64,000 nucleotides of DNA from Rhodococcus sp. Leaf278 (GCF_001426085.1 NZ_LMRR01000013.1:1-64000), one strand, 5' to 3'; counted from the stretch's first letter, positions 1-7,675 are shown. A program made the numbers and translations. Notes: generated by a model from the letters alone, not told the origin.

Positions 1-67
1 TTCGGGGGTAGCCACGAACTTGCCGATCGTATGACCGTTGTGTTCGCTCGTGACACTGTTTCGCAGA

Positions 68-186
68 GTTACGGCGGCCATAGCGGAGGGGAAACGCCCG
101 GTCCCATTCCGAACCCGGAAGCTAAGCCCTCCAGCGCCGATGGTACTGCACTCGACAGGGTGTGGGAGAGTAGGACACCGCCGAAC
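68..186 (+). rRNA. rrf: 5S ribosomal RNA
   Basis: The stretch has the standard actinobacterial 5S sequence: it opens with GTTACGGCGGCC, carries the conserved CCCATTCCGAACCCGGAAGC segment and ends in GGACACCGCCGAAC, which pairs back with the opening to form helix I. The 67 bases before it are the 23S-5S spacer, so this is the distal end of an rRNA operon transcribed into the window. The exact ends are judged from helix I pairing and may be off by one or two bases. Confidence 0.95.
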
Positions 187-197
187 ACACTTTCCCG

Positions 198-230
198 GAA
201 TGCCCCCGACCCTCGCGGTCGGGGGCATTC
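198..230 (+). terminator. Terminator of the rRNA operon
   Basis: A perfect 13-bp inverted repeat (GAATGCCCCCGAC and its complement) with a 7-nt loop lies 11 bases after the 5S end. It is followed by only a weak T-run (CGCATTTCG), as is common for actinobacterial intrinsic terminators. Position and stem strength make it the operon terminator. Confidence 0.85.
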
Positions 231-983
231 CGCATTTCGAAACCATTGCCCACACAACAGCATTCACCGCTCTCATGCGCCGTCCGATCGTGGTGGGCGT
301 CGAACGCCCACAGCTAACGACCTTGCAGTGTCTCGAGACTGCATATCGGAGCGCACAGACCGAATCGCTGCCGGCTCACCCAGCGAGCGGAACCGTCAAC
401 GCCATGGTGAGCGTCAGGGCACACGCGAGCGCGTTCGCCAGACGCGCGCAGAGTCGTCACACCGATGAACGCCAATCCCCGTGCGGCGGACGAACGCGCA
501 CGCGTTTGCCATCGCCCGACGCGCAGAGCGACCGGTCTGTCCCAGGAATCGATACACCGGTGCACGCTCAACAGTCCTTGGATCGGTCCGCGGACATGAT
601 GGTGCCAGGATCGCGCTCCTCACGAACGAATGCGCGCGTTTGCCGGCCGTACATGATGGTGCACCCCACTGCTCACCGCACGCTCGTCCACCTGAAGCGG
701 CCGCAAGCGTATGTGCCGTCGCGGCGGGCGCACTCACGTCGAGGCCGACGGTTGTGCTTTCGATAGCGTCGACGCTCCAGTGCTCCGATCGCACGTCGGC
801 AGCGTCGATCGCAGAGGCGAGTGCGAGAGGGCCGGGTTCTTCGGTCGAAATCAACTATCGTGCAATGAGATTCGAGTCAAAGGCGCGTCTGTCGCTCGTG
901 CATGAATTAATTCGGTGGAGTTCACGGCTCAGGCCGTGCATGATCATGGCACAGGCAGATCGTAGAGACCGTGGAGGTGGACA
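231..983. other. Gene-poor region after the rRNA operon, with degenerate repeats
   Basis: I find no convincing gene here. Several frames stay open, but none has a good Shine-Dalgarno, a recognisable protein or normal codon use. The DNA contains imperfect copies of a GCGCG-TTTGCC-type motif with GACGCGCGCAGAG neighbours near 429-453 and 497-530, and a related piece near 631-642. A 12-bp direct repeat ACATGATGGTGC occurs at 594-605 and 651-662. This could be decayed coding sequence or repeat debris behind the rRNA operon. Confidence 0.5.
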
Positions 984-1061
984 ATGGCAGCAGAATCGAA
1001 GTACGCAAGCCGACGAGTCGGCTGCACTCGGTTTGCGGGTATTGCCAATAGTGCTCTCTGA
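984..1061 (+). CDS. Candidate small ORF (25 aa)
   Basis: An ATG lies five bases after a very strong Shine-Dalgarno (GGAGGT, 973-978) and opens a 25-codon frame ending in TGA: MAAESKYASRRVGCTRFAGI and five further residues. The frame is too short for statistical support and I recognise no family. It precedes the small gene at 1159 by about 100 bases, so it could be a leader peptide, a free-standing small protein, or a chance ORF. The ribosome binding site is the only strong evidence. Confidence 0.35.
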   Translation: MAAESKYASRRVGCTRFAGIANSAL

Positions 1062-1158
1062 GTAGAGCTTCGGACCGAAGGTGAAGTGGCACCCTTCGAA
1101 TTCCTCGCCGCGCAGCGCATCGCTGTGTTCGGCGTCCATACTTGTTGTAGGAGAACAG

Positions 1159-1380
1159 ATGTACCAATACGAACAGATCTTGAACGAACACCGACAACGC
1201 GTGGAGCGTGGTGTCCGGAACTACGAGCGGCTTCGAGTCTTGGCGGAAAGGGCAGCGAAATCGTCTGCGAGCAAGCAGAACTCACGGGAAGTCGATGTCA
1301 TCGGCACCGGAGAACCCGAGGACTGCGATGACGGGACGTTCGAATCCGACGTCCACGTCGGGACGTCGTCGATGAGGTGA
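1159..1380 (+). CDS. Small hypothetical protein (73 aa), charged helical N-terminus
   Basis: The start ATG at 1159 is chosen because GTAGGAG lies just upstream; an in-frame ATG at 1081 lacks such a site. The N-terminal half (MYQYEQILNEHRQRVERGVR and following) is rich in Arg, Glu and Tyr and should be a single amphipathic helix. The C-terminal half is acidic and Ser/Gly rich and probably disordered. There is no signal peptide or membrane segment. It converges with the GNAT gene with a 2-base gap. I do not recognise a family and no function can be assigned. Confidence 0.6.
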   Translation: MYQYEQILNEHRQRVERGVRNYERLRVLAERAAKSSASKQNSREVDVIGTGEPEDCDDGTFESDVHVGTSSMR

Positions 1381-1382
1381 AC

Positions 1383-1667
1383 TCAACGCTGGACCAGATC
1401 GGAATAACGATCGCCTGCCGCTTCGATGAAATCGCGAACGAACCAGCACGCAGGGACCACCCGGAGTCCCTGCGTGCTGGTGTCGTCCAGTGCGTGCTCG
1501 GTAAGTGTTGCTGCGAGACCGCGGCCGCGAAATCGAGGAACAGTGACGGTGTGATGGAACGTTCTGACGCCGTCGGATTCGAGGTACTCCGAGTAGCCGG
1601 CCAGCTGAGAATCGACGTAGATCTCGAATCGATTGTTCGCACTGTCATGGGTGATCGTCACCTGCAT
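1383..1667 (-). CDS. Mini GNAT-family N-acetyltransferase (94 aa)
   Basis: This short protein matches the single-domain acetyltransferase type related to human NATD1 and bacterial YjdJ-like proteins. It has beta-strands around a FEIYVDSQLAGY segment, then HTVTVPRFRGRGLAATLTEHAL, which holds the Q/R-x-x-G-x-G/A acetyl-CoA loop (RFRGRGLA), and finishes with VVPACWFVRDFI, the usual 'P.C.y...y...' ending. The start ATG has GGGAGG seven bases upstream. The substrate is unknown; members may acetylate small molecules or protein amines. The coding region contains a striking perfect 15-bp inverted repeat, listed separately. Confidence 0.85.
   Translation of the reverse strand: MQVTITHDSANNRFEIYVDSQLAGYSEYLESDGVRTFHHTVTVPRFRGRGLAATLTEHALDDTSTQGLRVVPACWFVRDFIEAAGDRYSDLVQR
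1443..1480. repeat. Perfect 15-bp inverted repeat inside the GNAT gene
   Basis: The arms 1443-1457 (CCAGCACGCAGGGAC) and 1466-1480 are exactly complementary, with an 8-base loop. They encode part of the T-Q-G-L-R-V-V-P-A-C-W stretch of the acetyltransferase. A hairpin of this strength within an mRNA would be very stable. No T-run follows on either strand, so it is not a classical intrinsic terminator. Confidence 0.8.
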
Positions 1668-1853
1668 GTCGGTACCTCCCGGCCGAGTTCGCTCTGCTCA
1701 CCGTAACCGGCACTCGCCCGACGGGGTGTTCGGCGGTTACTCGAGCGTGGGTCGAAGCAGTAGGGTGAGGTAAACCGAGTCGTGCAAGCGCCACCCGTCG
1801 CAACACCGCTCTTCATAAGTACGGGGGGCTCTCGAGGCTGAAGGTGGCAATCC

Positions 1854-2621
1854 GTGGAAGACACATCCGACCGGGGAATCAAGGCATTCATTCGAACCGT
1901 GGCGCAGCGCGGTGGACGTGCGGAGCGGCTGACCACGTCCCGTCGTAACCCCGTGCAGGTCTGGTCGATGGACGGAAAATCCTCGTGCATCGTACGAGTG
2001 CGATCGAAGGTCACCGGGGATTGGAAGGCTCGCAGGCAAGACGAGTCGCTCGAGAGCGACGACACCGGATCCTCGTATTGGGTGTTCGTCGACCTGGCGA
2101 ACGAAGCGCCGCGCTTCTACATGGTGTCCTCGGAAGAGATGGCTACCGACATTCGCGGGGAAGTGGATTTGTGGGTTCAGGATTCGCCTCTTCGCACCAG
2201 AACCGGACATCACGCTATCGCGGTGGACCGGGTGGCACATGGCAGTGAGCGGTGGGACCTGTTGGGTCTGAGCTCCACGTTGGACACCACGCTCGATGTC
2301 GGTCCGGAGCAGACGTGGGTTCGTACGCCCCGGGTCAAAGCAACGCGAAAGTCCAAGGTCGTCGTCGAAGAAGAAGTGGTCGACAACCGTGTGCGGGTCG
2401 TCGCTGATTGCGAGGGCTATCGGCTGAGCGGCCGCTACGACCCCGAGACCCAGCGGTTGGAGATCACTGCTGGACCGATGGAGGGTCGGCGGTTCGACAA
2501 CCCGTCCGTCGCCGCCAGTGCCGTCGCCACCCACATCAGCGGAGATGTCGAAGAGCGTGACGGCTGGCAATTCTGGCAACTGGACACTCCAGATCGAGCT
2601 CCGCTGGGGTCGTTTCATTAA
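1854..2621 (+). CDS. Hypothetical protein with nuclease-like N-terminus and RAMA/DUF4357-like C-terminus (255 aa)
   Basis: The GTG start follows a GAAGGTGG site. Residues 1-130 contain strands with VQVWSMDGKSSCIVRVRSK, then SSYWVFVDLANEAPRFYMV and a HHAIAVDRV...RWDLLGL pattern. This layout occurs in restriction-endonuclease-like (PDDEXK-type) proteins, although I cannot confirm catalytic residues by eye. Residues about 190-255 (YRLSGRY, then FDNPSVAASAVATHI and DGWQFWQL) resemble the RAMA/DUF4357 module with its 'SpSaAA...nGW.fW' signature. The role may be DNA binding or modification sensing. No methylase or restriction partner is adjacent. Assignment to these folds is inference. Confidence 0.6.
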   Translation: MEDTSDRGIKAFIRTVAQRGGRAERLTTSRRNPVQVWSMDGKSSCIVRVRSKVTGDWKARRQDESLESDDTGSSYWVFVDLANEAPRFYMVSSEEMATDIRGEVDLWVQDSPLRTRTGHHAIAVDRVAHGSERWDLLGLSSTLDTTLDVGPEQTWVRTPRVKATRKSKVVVEEEVVDNRVRVVADCEGYRLSGRYDPETQRLEITAGPMEGRRFDNPSVAASAVATHISGDVEERDGWQFWQLDTPDRAPLGSFH

Positions 2622-2851
2622 AGAACCGCAGGCCGGACGGGCTTCGTTGTGATTGCTCACCAAATTGTTCCATCGGCCGGAAACGGGCGAAGGGTCGGAT
2701 TAATCTAGCGCTGGTAGGACGAGCTCCCTGTTTTAGCCACTGGGTCGAATCGATGTTCGAGAGTTCGTTCGTACATCGAAGTTCGGGTATCAGCGAGCTC
2801 AACGGTCGACAGTGCGAGGGGTGCTGTCGACCGTGGGGAGAGGTATTCACC

Positions 2852-3172
2852 ATGGAGCATTCCTACCGGTCAGGTTCGGCCCACGCGTCCCGTTTCGTGT
2901 TCCTCATCGCGCAGTTCGTCGATCGAAGAATCCCAGCCGAGTTCTTCTCGGCCCAGTTTCGCGAGCTGCAGAACACTCAAACCGCGTATCTCGACGCCGA
3001 CGTGTCGTCCGTCATCGGCATGTTGTCGGTGGACGTCGGTGCCTACCTGGGTGACGTCGAGATCCGCGGAGTCGACTACATCGACTCCGAACAACTGTGG
3101 ATGGCCGCCGGACAGGCGTTTCGTGATCTGATGACTGTGCAGTCCGAGCACATGGAGCGTGAGGCGGGCTGA
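2852..3172 (+). CDS. Small hypothetical protein (106 aa), possible colicin-immunity-like fold
   Basis: The ATG at 2852 is preferred because GGGGAGAGG lies nine bases upstream; an upstream in-frame ATG at 2753 has no such site and adds a Cys-rich, poorly coded stretch. The pattern RFVFLIAQFVDRRIPAEFF, then DADVSSVIGMLSVDVGAYL and IDSEQLWMAAGQAFRDL, recalls small immunity-type proteins ('bacterial self-protective colicin-like immunity'). No toxin gene lies nearby, so the resemblance says little about function. It converges with the HTH gene at 3188. Confidence 0.6.
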   Translation: MEHSYRSGSAHASRFVFLIAQFVDRRIPAEFFSAQFRELQNTQTAYLDADVSSVIGMLSVDVGAYLGDVEIRGVDYIDSEQLWMAAGQAFRDLMTVQSEHMEREAG

Positions 3173-3187
3173 CGGTCCGCGGCGATG

Positions 3188-3580
3188 TCACCTGAACCGA
3201 TCACGCTGCCGCAGAAGATCTTCGAGCCTGAATCGTCGATGGGTTCCGCGCATCTCGATGGGTAGATCGCCGGCATCGGCCAACCGTCGGACATAGGTAT
3301 CGGAGACCCCGAGTACTGCTGCGGCTTGTGAAGTCGTGAGAAGCTCGTCGACAGTTCCGATTGCCACCGCTCGGCCGGTGGCCAGCTGGGTGAGTAGTTC
3401 GAGCACAGCAGTGCGCGCCGCGTCGTCGAGTGGGACCGACGAATCGCCGATTCTGACATCGACGTCCGCACCGGTTCGCTTGTGTACGATGGCCGCGAGT
3501 TGCGTGGCCGAGCGCGACGCGAGAGCGGGCATGACGAATCGGAAGTCCATTCGAACAGGATAGAAGCGGACCGTACGCAT
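3188..3580 (-). CDS. Excisionase/MerR-like HTH DNA-binding protein (130 aa)
   Basis: The C-terminal 50 residues are a clear helix-turn-helix of the excisionase family: LLTTSQAAAVLGVSDTYVRR, then LADAGDLPIEMRGTHRRFRL with the RRF wing. The N-terminal 75 residues are not familiar. Proteins of this layout are often antitoxins paired with PIN-domain toxins, or small regulators, but no PIN gene is adjacent here. The start is uncertain: ATGs at 3580, 3550 and 3532 are in frame and none has a good ribosome site. It is divergent from azoR with a 35-base gap, so it may regulate that gene. Confidence 0.75.
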   Translation of the reverse strand: MRTVRFYPVRMDFRFVMPALASRSATQLAAIVHKRTGADVDVRIGDSSVPLDDAARTAVLELLTQLATGRAVAIGTVDELLTTSQAAAVLGVSDTYVRRLADAGDLPIEMRGTHRRFRLEDLLRQRDRFR

Positions 3581-3615
3581 AGGCTCGAGGCACCCGACTC
3601 ACAAGGAGTGCTTCA

Positions 3616-4272
3616 GTGCCGCAGTTGTTGCATCTCGATTCGTCCGCCGACCCGGTTCGTTCGATCAGCCGTCGGGTCACGTCCCGCTTCTCGGACAGCT
3701 GGCATTCGATCGGCACCGACCACTCCGTGATTTATCGAGACCTACACCTGAATCCGTTGCCGCACCTCCCCACCTCTGCACTGCACTGGGCACCACACCT
3801 GCGCACAGCCGACGAAAGTGTGGAGGCATCCGCCGAGGCGCTGCAGACCGAACTGATCGAAGAACTGATCTCGGCGGACGTTGTGCTCATCGGCGCACCG
3901 ATGTACAACTGGTCGATCCCGTCGACCTTGAAGGCGTGGATCGATTACGTGCACGTTCCCGGCATCACCGTCCCGTTCGACGCCGACACGGCACCCCTCG
4001 TCGGCAAACCTGCCGTGGTGGTGACGAGCCGCGGCAACGACTACACCCCCGGTACGGACGGCGCGTCGGCCGATCACACCACGGCCCAGTTGCGGCAGGT
4101 CCTCGGGGTCGCGCTCGGGATGGACGTCCACTTCGTCCCGGTCGATCTGACGCTTGCCGAGCGGGTGCCGGCGCTGGCACCCCGTATTCCGCAGGCGCAA
4201 GCCAATCTCGAGTCCGCGTATGTCGCGGTCGAGGAACTCGCGCAGCAGTTCGGCGGGGCGTCGCCCAGGTAG
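3616..4272 (+). CDS. azoR: FMN-dependent NADH-azoreductase
   Basis: A flavodoxin-fold NAD(P)H oxidoreductase. It reduces azo bonds and quinones by a two-electron ping-pong mechanism using FMN. Visible family marks are LLHLDSSA at the N-terminus (phosphate loop), GAPMYNWSIPSTLKAWIDYV (the conserved flavin-binding PMyNf.iPs.LK.wiD motif) and a VTSRG loop near residue 140. The length of 218 aa is close to the family norm of about 200. The GTG start has AAGGAG eight bases upstream. It is cytosolic and probably monocistronic, divergent from the HTH gene. Confidence 0.9.
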   Translation: MPQLLHLDSSADPVRSISRRVTSRFSDSWHSIGTDHSVIYRDLHLNPLPHLPTSALHWAPHLRTADESVEASAEALQTELIEELISADVVLIGAPMYNWSIPSTLKAWIDYVHVPGITVPFDADTAPLVGKPAVVVTSRGNDYTPGTDGASADHTTAQLRQVLGVALGMDVHFVPVDLTLAERVPALAPRIPQAQANLESAYVAVEELAQQFGGASPR

Positions 4273-4295
4273 GACCCGATCAGCCTGGCGAGGTG

Positions 4296-5045
4296 CTACC
4301 GAGGTGACGACACGTTCAACAGAACATCCATCAGCTGCTTCTCCACCGCAGCGAACTGAGGTGTCGTCACGATCCCTAGACTCCGTGGGCGGGGAAGGGT
4401 TACCTCGACCTGCCGTCGCACGTGGGCAGGCCTGGGGGAGAGGACGACGACCCGATCGGAGAGGTACACCGCCTCACGGATGTCGTGCGTGATCATCAGC
4501 ACCGTCCATCGAAAGTCCGACCAGACCTGCTGCAACCAGGACTGCATGTCGCTGCGGGTCAACGAGTCCAGCGCACCGAACGGCTCGTCGAGCAACAGCA
4601 CCGACCGGCCCTGCACCACCGTCCGTAGTAGCGCAGCTCGCTGGCGCATGCCGCCGGAGAGCTCGGCCGGCCTGGCCGACTCGTATCCGTCGAGGCCGAA
4701 CACCGGGAACAGTTCCCGCGCCCGCGCCCGCGCTTCCTTCTTGGCGACACCCTGCACTTCGAGTCCGAGAGTCGTGTTGTCCAACACGGATCGCCAGGGA
4801 AACAGAAGGTCCTTCTGCGGCATGTAGGCGCATGGTGGCGCATTCACCGTGCCGGAATCGGGTCGGTCGAGCTGGGCCAGCATGTTGAAGACCGTGCTCT
4901 TGCCGGATCCGCTCGGCCCGATGATCGAGACGAACTCGCCGGGCTTCGCATCGAACGAGACGCCGTCCAGCACACGCTTGTCGCCGAACGATTTGGTCAG
5001 ATCGCGAACAACGATGCAGTTGTCGGAGGCGGGCGGTTCAGACAT
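4296..5045 (-). CDS. thiZ: ABC transporter ATP-binding protein, thiamine-pyrimidine type
   Basis: Cytosolic ATPase of the SsuB/TauB/ThiZ family (249 aa). The Walker A motif is GPSGSGKST, the signature LSGGMRQRA and the Walker B VLLLDEPFGALD, followed by the H-loop LMITHDI. It is the last gene of the TPP-riboswitch operon and its ATG overlaps the end of the permease gene by eight bases, so it is translationally coupled. Together with the permease and the lipoprotein it should import a thiamine pyrimidine precursor. The substrate is inferred from riboswitch and tenA context rather than from the ATPase itself. Confidence 0.9.
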   Translation of the reverse strand: MSEPPASDNCIVVRDLTKSFGDKRVLDGVSFDAKPGEFVSIIGPSGSGKSTVFNMLAQLDRPDSGTVNAPPCAYMPQKDLLFPWRSVLDNTTLGLEVQGVAKKEARARARELFPVFGLDGYESARPAELSGGMRQRAALLRTVVQGRSVLLLDEPFGALDSLTRSDMQSWLQQVWSDFRWTVLMITHDIREAVYLSDRVVVLSPRPAHVRRQVEVTLPRPRSLGIVTTPQFAAVEKQLMDVLLNVSSPR

Positions 5046-5874
5046 GCAGTCCCGCCGAACCGTGGCGTGCCCACGGAGCAACCAATCGCTCCACCACGAA
5101 CGTGGAGACGAAGAGCACCACACTGATCACGGCTGTGACGGCCACCGCGGCAAGAACCAGATCGGTTCGGAACGAGTTCTTCTGTTGGCTCATGTAGATG
5201 CCCAGCCCTGCACTCGCTCCGGCGTATTCGGCGAAGATCGCCCCGACGACCGCGTAGGTGATACCGATGCGTAGTGCGGTGAAGAACCGGGGGAGAGCAG
5301 ACGGTAGGCGTACGTACCGAAACTGTTGCCAGCGTGAGGCTCCCATGCTCACGAGGAGAGACCGCGCATCGCGATCGGCCGCCGCGAAGCCCTCGATCAG
5401 CCCGATGGCCATGGGGAAGAACGTGGCCAGAGCGATCACCAGAACCTTGGGGAGCAAACCGAAACCGAACCAGATGATCAGCAAGGGTGCGATGGCAATG
5501 ATCGGCAGCGTCTGCGACACGACGAAGAGTGGTACGAATGCGCGCCGGAGCCACGGCGAGAAATCCACCGCAACGGCCAGTAGCCAGGCGAGGGCCAGGG
5601 AGACCGCAAAACCGACGAGCGTCACCTGCAGGGTCGCAGCCGCGTTTTCGGCGATCGCGTCACGCTGCGCCCAACCCTGCACGACGACGCGACCGGGCGA
5701 CGGCAGCACCTGCGGGCGGATGCCGCTGACCTGGACGTAGACCTGCCAGGCAGCTATCAGCGCGGCGACAACGGTGACTGCGGGCCACGCCCAGCGGATG
5801 GAGGCGCGGATTCCACTGAACGAGAACGTGTCTCGCTCAGCGGTGACCGGCTTACCGATCGCCGAGGTAGTCAT
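5038..5874 (-). CDS. thiX: ABC transporter permease, thiamine-pyrimidine type
   Basis: A BPD_transp_1 permease of 278 aa with about six membrane segments. The EAA loop is at GLIEGFAAADRDARSLLVSM. The region PIIAIAPLLIIWFGFGLLPK is typical of the SsuC/TauC/ThiX group. The start ATG at 5874 lies inside the end of thiY (23-base overlap). A longer in-frame extension exists, but it would run deep into thiY and has poor composition. It forms the membrane pore for the ThiY-delivered pyrimidine. Confidence 0.9.
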   Translation of the reverse strand: MTTSAIGKPVTAERDTFSFSGIRASIRWAWPAVTVVAALIAAWQVYVQVSGIRPQVLPSPGRVVVQGWAQRDAIAENAAATLQVTLVGFAVSLALAWLLAVAVDFSPWLRRAFVPLFVVSQTLPIIAIAPLLIIWFGFGLLPKVLVIALATFFPMAIGLIEGFAAADRDARSLLVSMGASRWQQFRYVRLPSALPRFFTALRIGITYAVVGAIFAEYAGASAGLGIYMSQQKNSFRTDLVLAAVAVTAVISVVLFVSTFVVERLVAPWARHGSAGLHV

Positions 5875-6865
5875 TGGTGAAGTACGTCGACCAGTCCGGC
5901 TCCGTCGTGAGAGGGGTGCCGTTCTGATCGGCCAGTACACCGCTCTCGTACAGGAATTTCGAGTACGCCGTCCACTTGTCGAGGCTCTGTCTGCCGACCT
6001 CGCCGGAGGCATCCTTCATGTACTTCGCTGCGAGCATCTCCTGGCTCTCGAAAACGAGCGACTCGTCGGTGAAGGTTCCGGGGTTGGCGTCGATCAGATC
6101 CTGGGCAGCTCTGTCCGGATCGTCGGCAGCGAGTTGGTAACCGCGTTGCAGGGCCTGTACGAACTTCTTCGCCTCGTCCGGGTGGGCAGCGAGCCAGGGT
6201 TCGTTGCCACTGATGGTGAGAGCGTAGGCGTCGGGAAATCCGTAGTCGGTGTAATCGAAGTACTTCATCGGGGTTCCGCTGTGTTCGGCTTCGATGCCCT
6301 CCCACGCGAAGTAGGAGACGGTGAAGTCCGCGGTGCCCGAATACACCGCCTCGTACGCCGAGGTTCCCAGGACGACGGTCTCGTATTCGCCTGTGCCACC
6401 GTCGTTCTTGATGACCTGCTGGAGTCCGGCCTGCTCCCCGGATTCGCCGAAGCCGGCATAGACCTTGCCGTCGAGGGCCTTGGGGCTCGGGATGTCGTCT
6501 CGATCTGCGCGGACTCCGATGCCGGTCGCCCAATGCTGTAGCGGTGCGAGAACAGAGACGGTCTGCGCGCCCGCCGAGGTGGCGAACACCCCCGAACTCT
6601 GGGTGCTGATGCCGAACTCGGCGTTACCGGCATCGACGAGCGTGTCCGCTGCAGTGTTGTTGTAGGGCAGAACCTCTACGTTCAACCCGGCGTCGGCGAA
6701 GTAGCCTTCTTGCAGGGCAACGTACAGGCCGGTGTGATTGGTGTTCGGGGTCCAGTCGAGGGCGAATCGAATGGTGTCGGAATCGGTCGATTCCGAGCAA
6801 CCTGCCAGCCCGGTGGTTGCCACGACCGCCGCTGCAAGCGTGGCGAGGATTCGTGTGGTTCTCAT
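5852..6865 (-). CDS. thiY: ABC substrate-binding lipoprotein, NMT1/THI5-like (HMP precursor)
   Basis: A 337-aa extracellular lipoprotein. A hydrophobic signal ends in the lipobox LAGC, with Cys near residue 22. The mature part begins IRFALDWTPNTNHTGLYVAL, which matches the NMT1/THI5 family that binds N-formyl-4-amino-5-aminomethyl-2-methylpyrimidine or related HMP precursors. Further on are EFGISTQSS and GKVYAGFGESGEQ, typical of ThiY. Its ATG overlaps the tenA stop (ATGA), so the two are co-translated. Position behind the TPP riboswitch and TenA supports the thiamine salvage role. Confidence 0.92.
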   Translation of the reverse strand: MRTTRILATLAAAVVATTGLAGCSESTDSDTIRFALDWTPNTNHTGLYVALQEGYFADAGLNVEVLPYNNTAADTLVDAGNAEFGISTQSSGVFATSAGAQTVSVLAPLQHWATGIGVRADRDDIPSPKALDGKVYAGFGESGEQAGLQQVIKNDGGTGEYETVVLGTSAYEAVYSGTADFTVSYFAWEGIEAEHSGTPMKYFDYTDYGFPDAYALTISGNEPWLAAHPDEAKKFVQALQRGYQLAADDPDRAAQDLIDANPGTFTDESLVFESQEMLAAKYMKDASGEVGRQSLDKWTAYSKFLYESGVLADQNGTPLTTEPDWSTYFTNDYLGDR

Positions 6866-7584
6866 GCGTACACCGCGCTCTCGGCCAGGGGCCACGCAGT
6901 GGGATGTAAAGCGCTGTCCCAGAACATCAATTCGTATCGCGACGCGACGACGAAGGCGTCGATCATCTGCTTGCGCTGATCGAGCGTCGCAGCCGCAGCG
7001 GCGTCGTCCACGAAAGTCTTCGCAGCGTCGACGATGGCATGAAATTCGGGTGCGTCGTAGGCAGCCACCCATTGCGCATAGGGGTGTTCGGGATCGCGAT
7101 CGAGAACCGTCTTCGCTGCCGCGGCGAGTGAGCGGCCGACCTCCGCGTAGATCCAGAAACACGGCAGCACCGCGGCGGCGGCCACGGCATACGGCTCGGT
7201 TGCTGCAGTGGCGATCAGGTAGGACGTGTAGCCCAGGCACTCCGGTGAAGCCTCCGGAGTCGACGTCGACGAGGGGAGCGACCCCCCGTTCAGCATGGCC
7301 TCGTGCGACGATGCCTCGTCCATGGCGCTCGCGGCGGCGCTTGCCCAGAATGCCCCGGCGAGCGGGTTCGGTGCATGTGCGGCCAGCAAGGACAACGACT
7401 TCACGTACCCGCTCAGATAGAGCGAGTCCTGCTCCAGATACCGACGGAACGCATCGAGCGGAAGTGTCCCGGCACCGAGCAGTCGGAGGAATTTTAGGTC
7501 GTCGATCGCGTGCCGGATATGCGCGGAGGCATCCCACAGGAGATCGGTGAAGCGGACCGGGTCCGCAGATACAACAGGCGTCAT
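6862..7584 (-). CDS. tenA: TenA family aminopyrimidine aminohydrolase
   Basis: TenA hydrolyses 4-amino-5-aminomethyl-2-methylpyrimidine to HMP, salvaging base-degraded thiamine. The 240-aa protein is all helical and includes the family marks FRRYLEQDSLYLSGYVK, a Cys in VLPCFWIYAEVG, YAQWVAAY and the C-terminal SRYELMFWDSAL with the conserved Glu. It is the first gene behind the TPP riboswitch. I chose ATG 7584, which has GAAGGCG upstream. An alternative ATG at 7596 is four codons longer and lies within the last conserved bases of the aptamer. The downstream thiY overlaps by four bases. Confidence 0.93.
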   Translation of the reverse strand: MTPVVSADPVRFTDLLWDASAHIRHAIDDLKFLRLLGAGTLPLDAFRRYLEQDSLYLSGYVKSLSLLAAHAPNPLAGAFWASAAASAMDEASSHEAMLNGGSLPSSTSTPEASPECLGYTSYLIATAATEPYAVAAAAVLPCFWIYAEVGRSLAAAAKTVLDRDPEHPYAQWVAAYDAPEFHAIVDAAKTFVDDAAAAATLDQRKQMIDAFVVASRYELMFWDSALHPTAWPLAESAVYA

Positions 7585-7591
7585 CGCCTTC

Positions 7592-7675
7592 GACATCCCT
7601 TCGTCAGCATTACCTGAATCAGGTTCGGCGGGTTTGATCTCAGCATCCGCATCGGCGGACACACCCCGTGTCAGA
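7592..7675 (-). promoter_or_regulatory. TPP riboswitch (THI element)
   Basis: Read on the minus strand, the leader shows the canonical order of thi-box blocks: ACGGGGTGTGTCC, then GCTGAGATCAAACCC, then GAACCTGATTCAGGTAATG, then CTGACGAAGGGATG. These are the P2/P3 pyrimidine-sensing and P4/P5 pyrophosphate-sensing elements. It lies directly before tenA with almost no room for an expression platform. Binding of TPP should therefore hide the ribosome site or start rather than drive a separate terminator. This marks the downstream genes as thiamine related. Confidence 0.96.

Noticed and set aside
31..468. Plus-strand frames through the start of the window
   Set aside because: They cross the 5S rRNA and its terminator.
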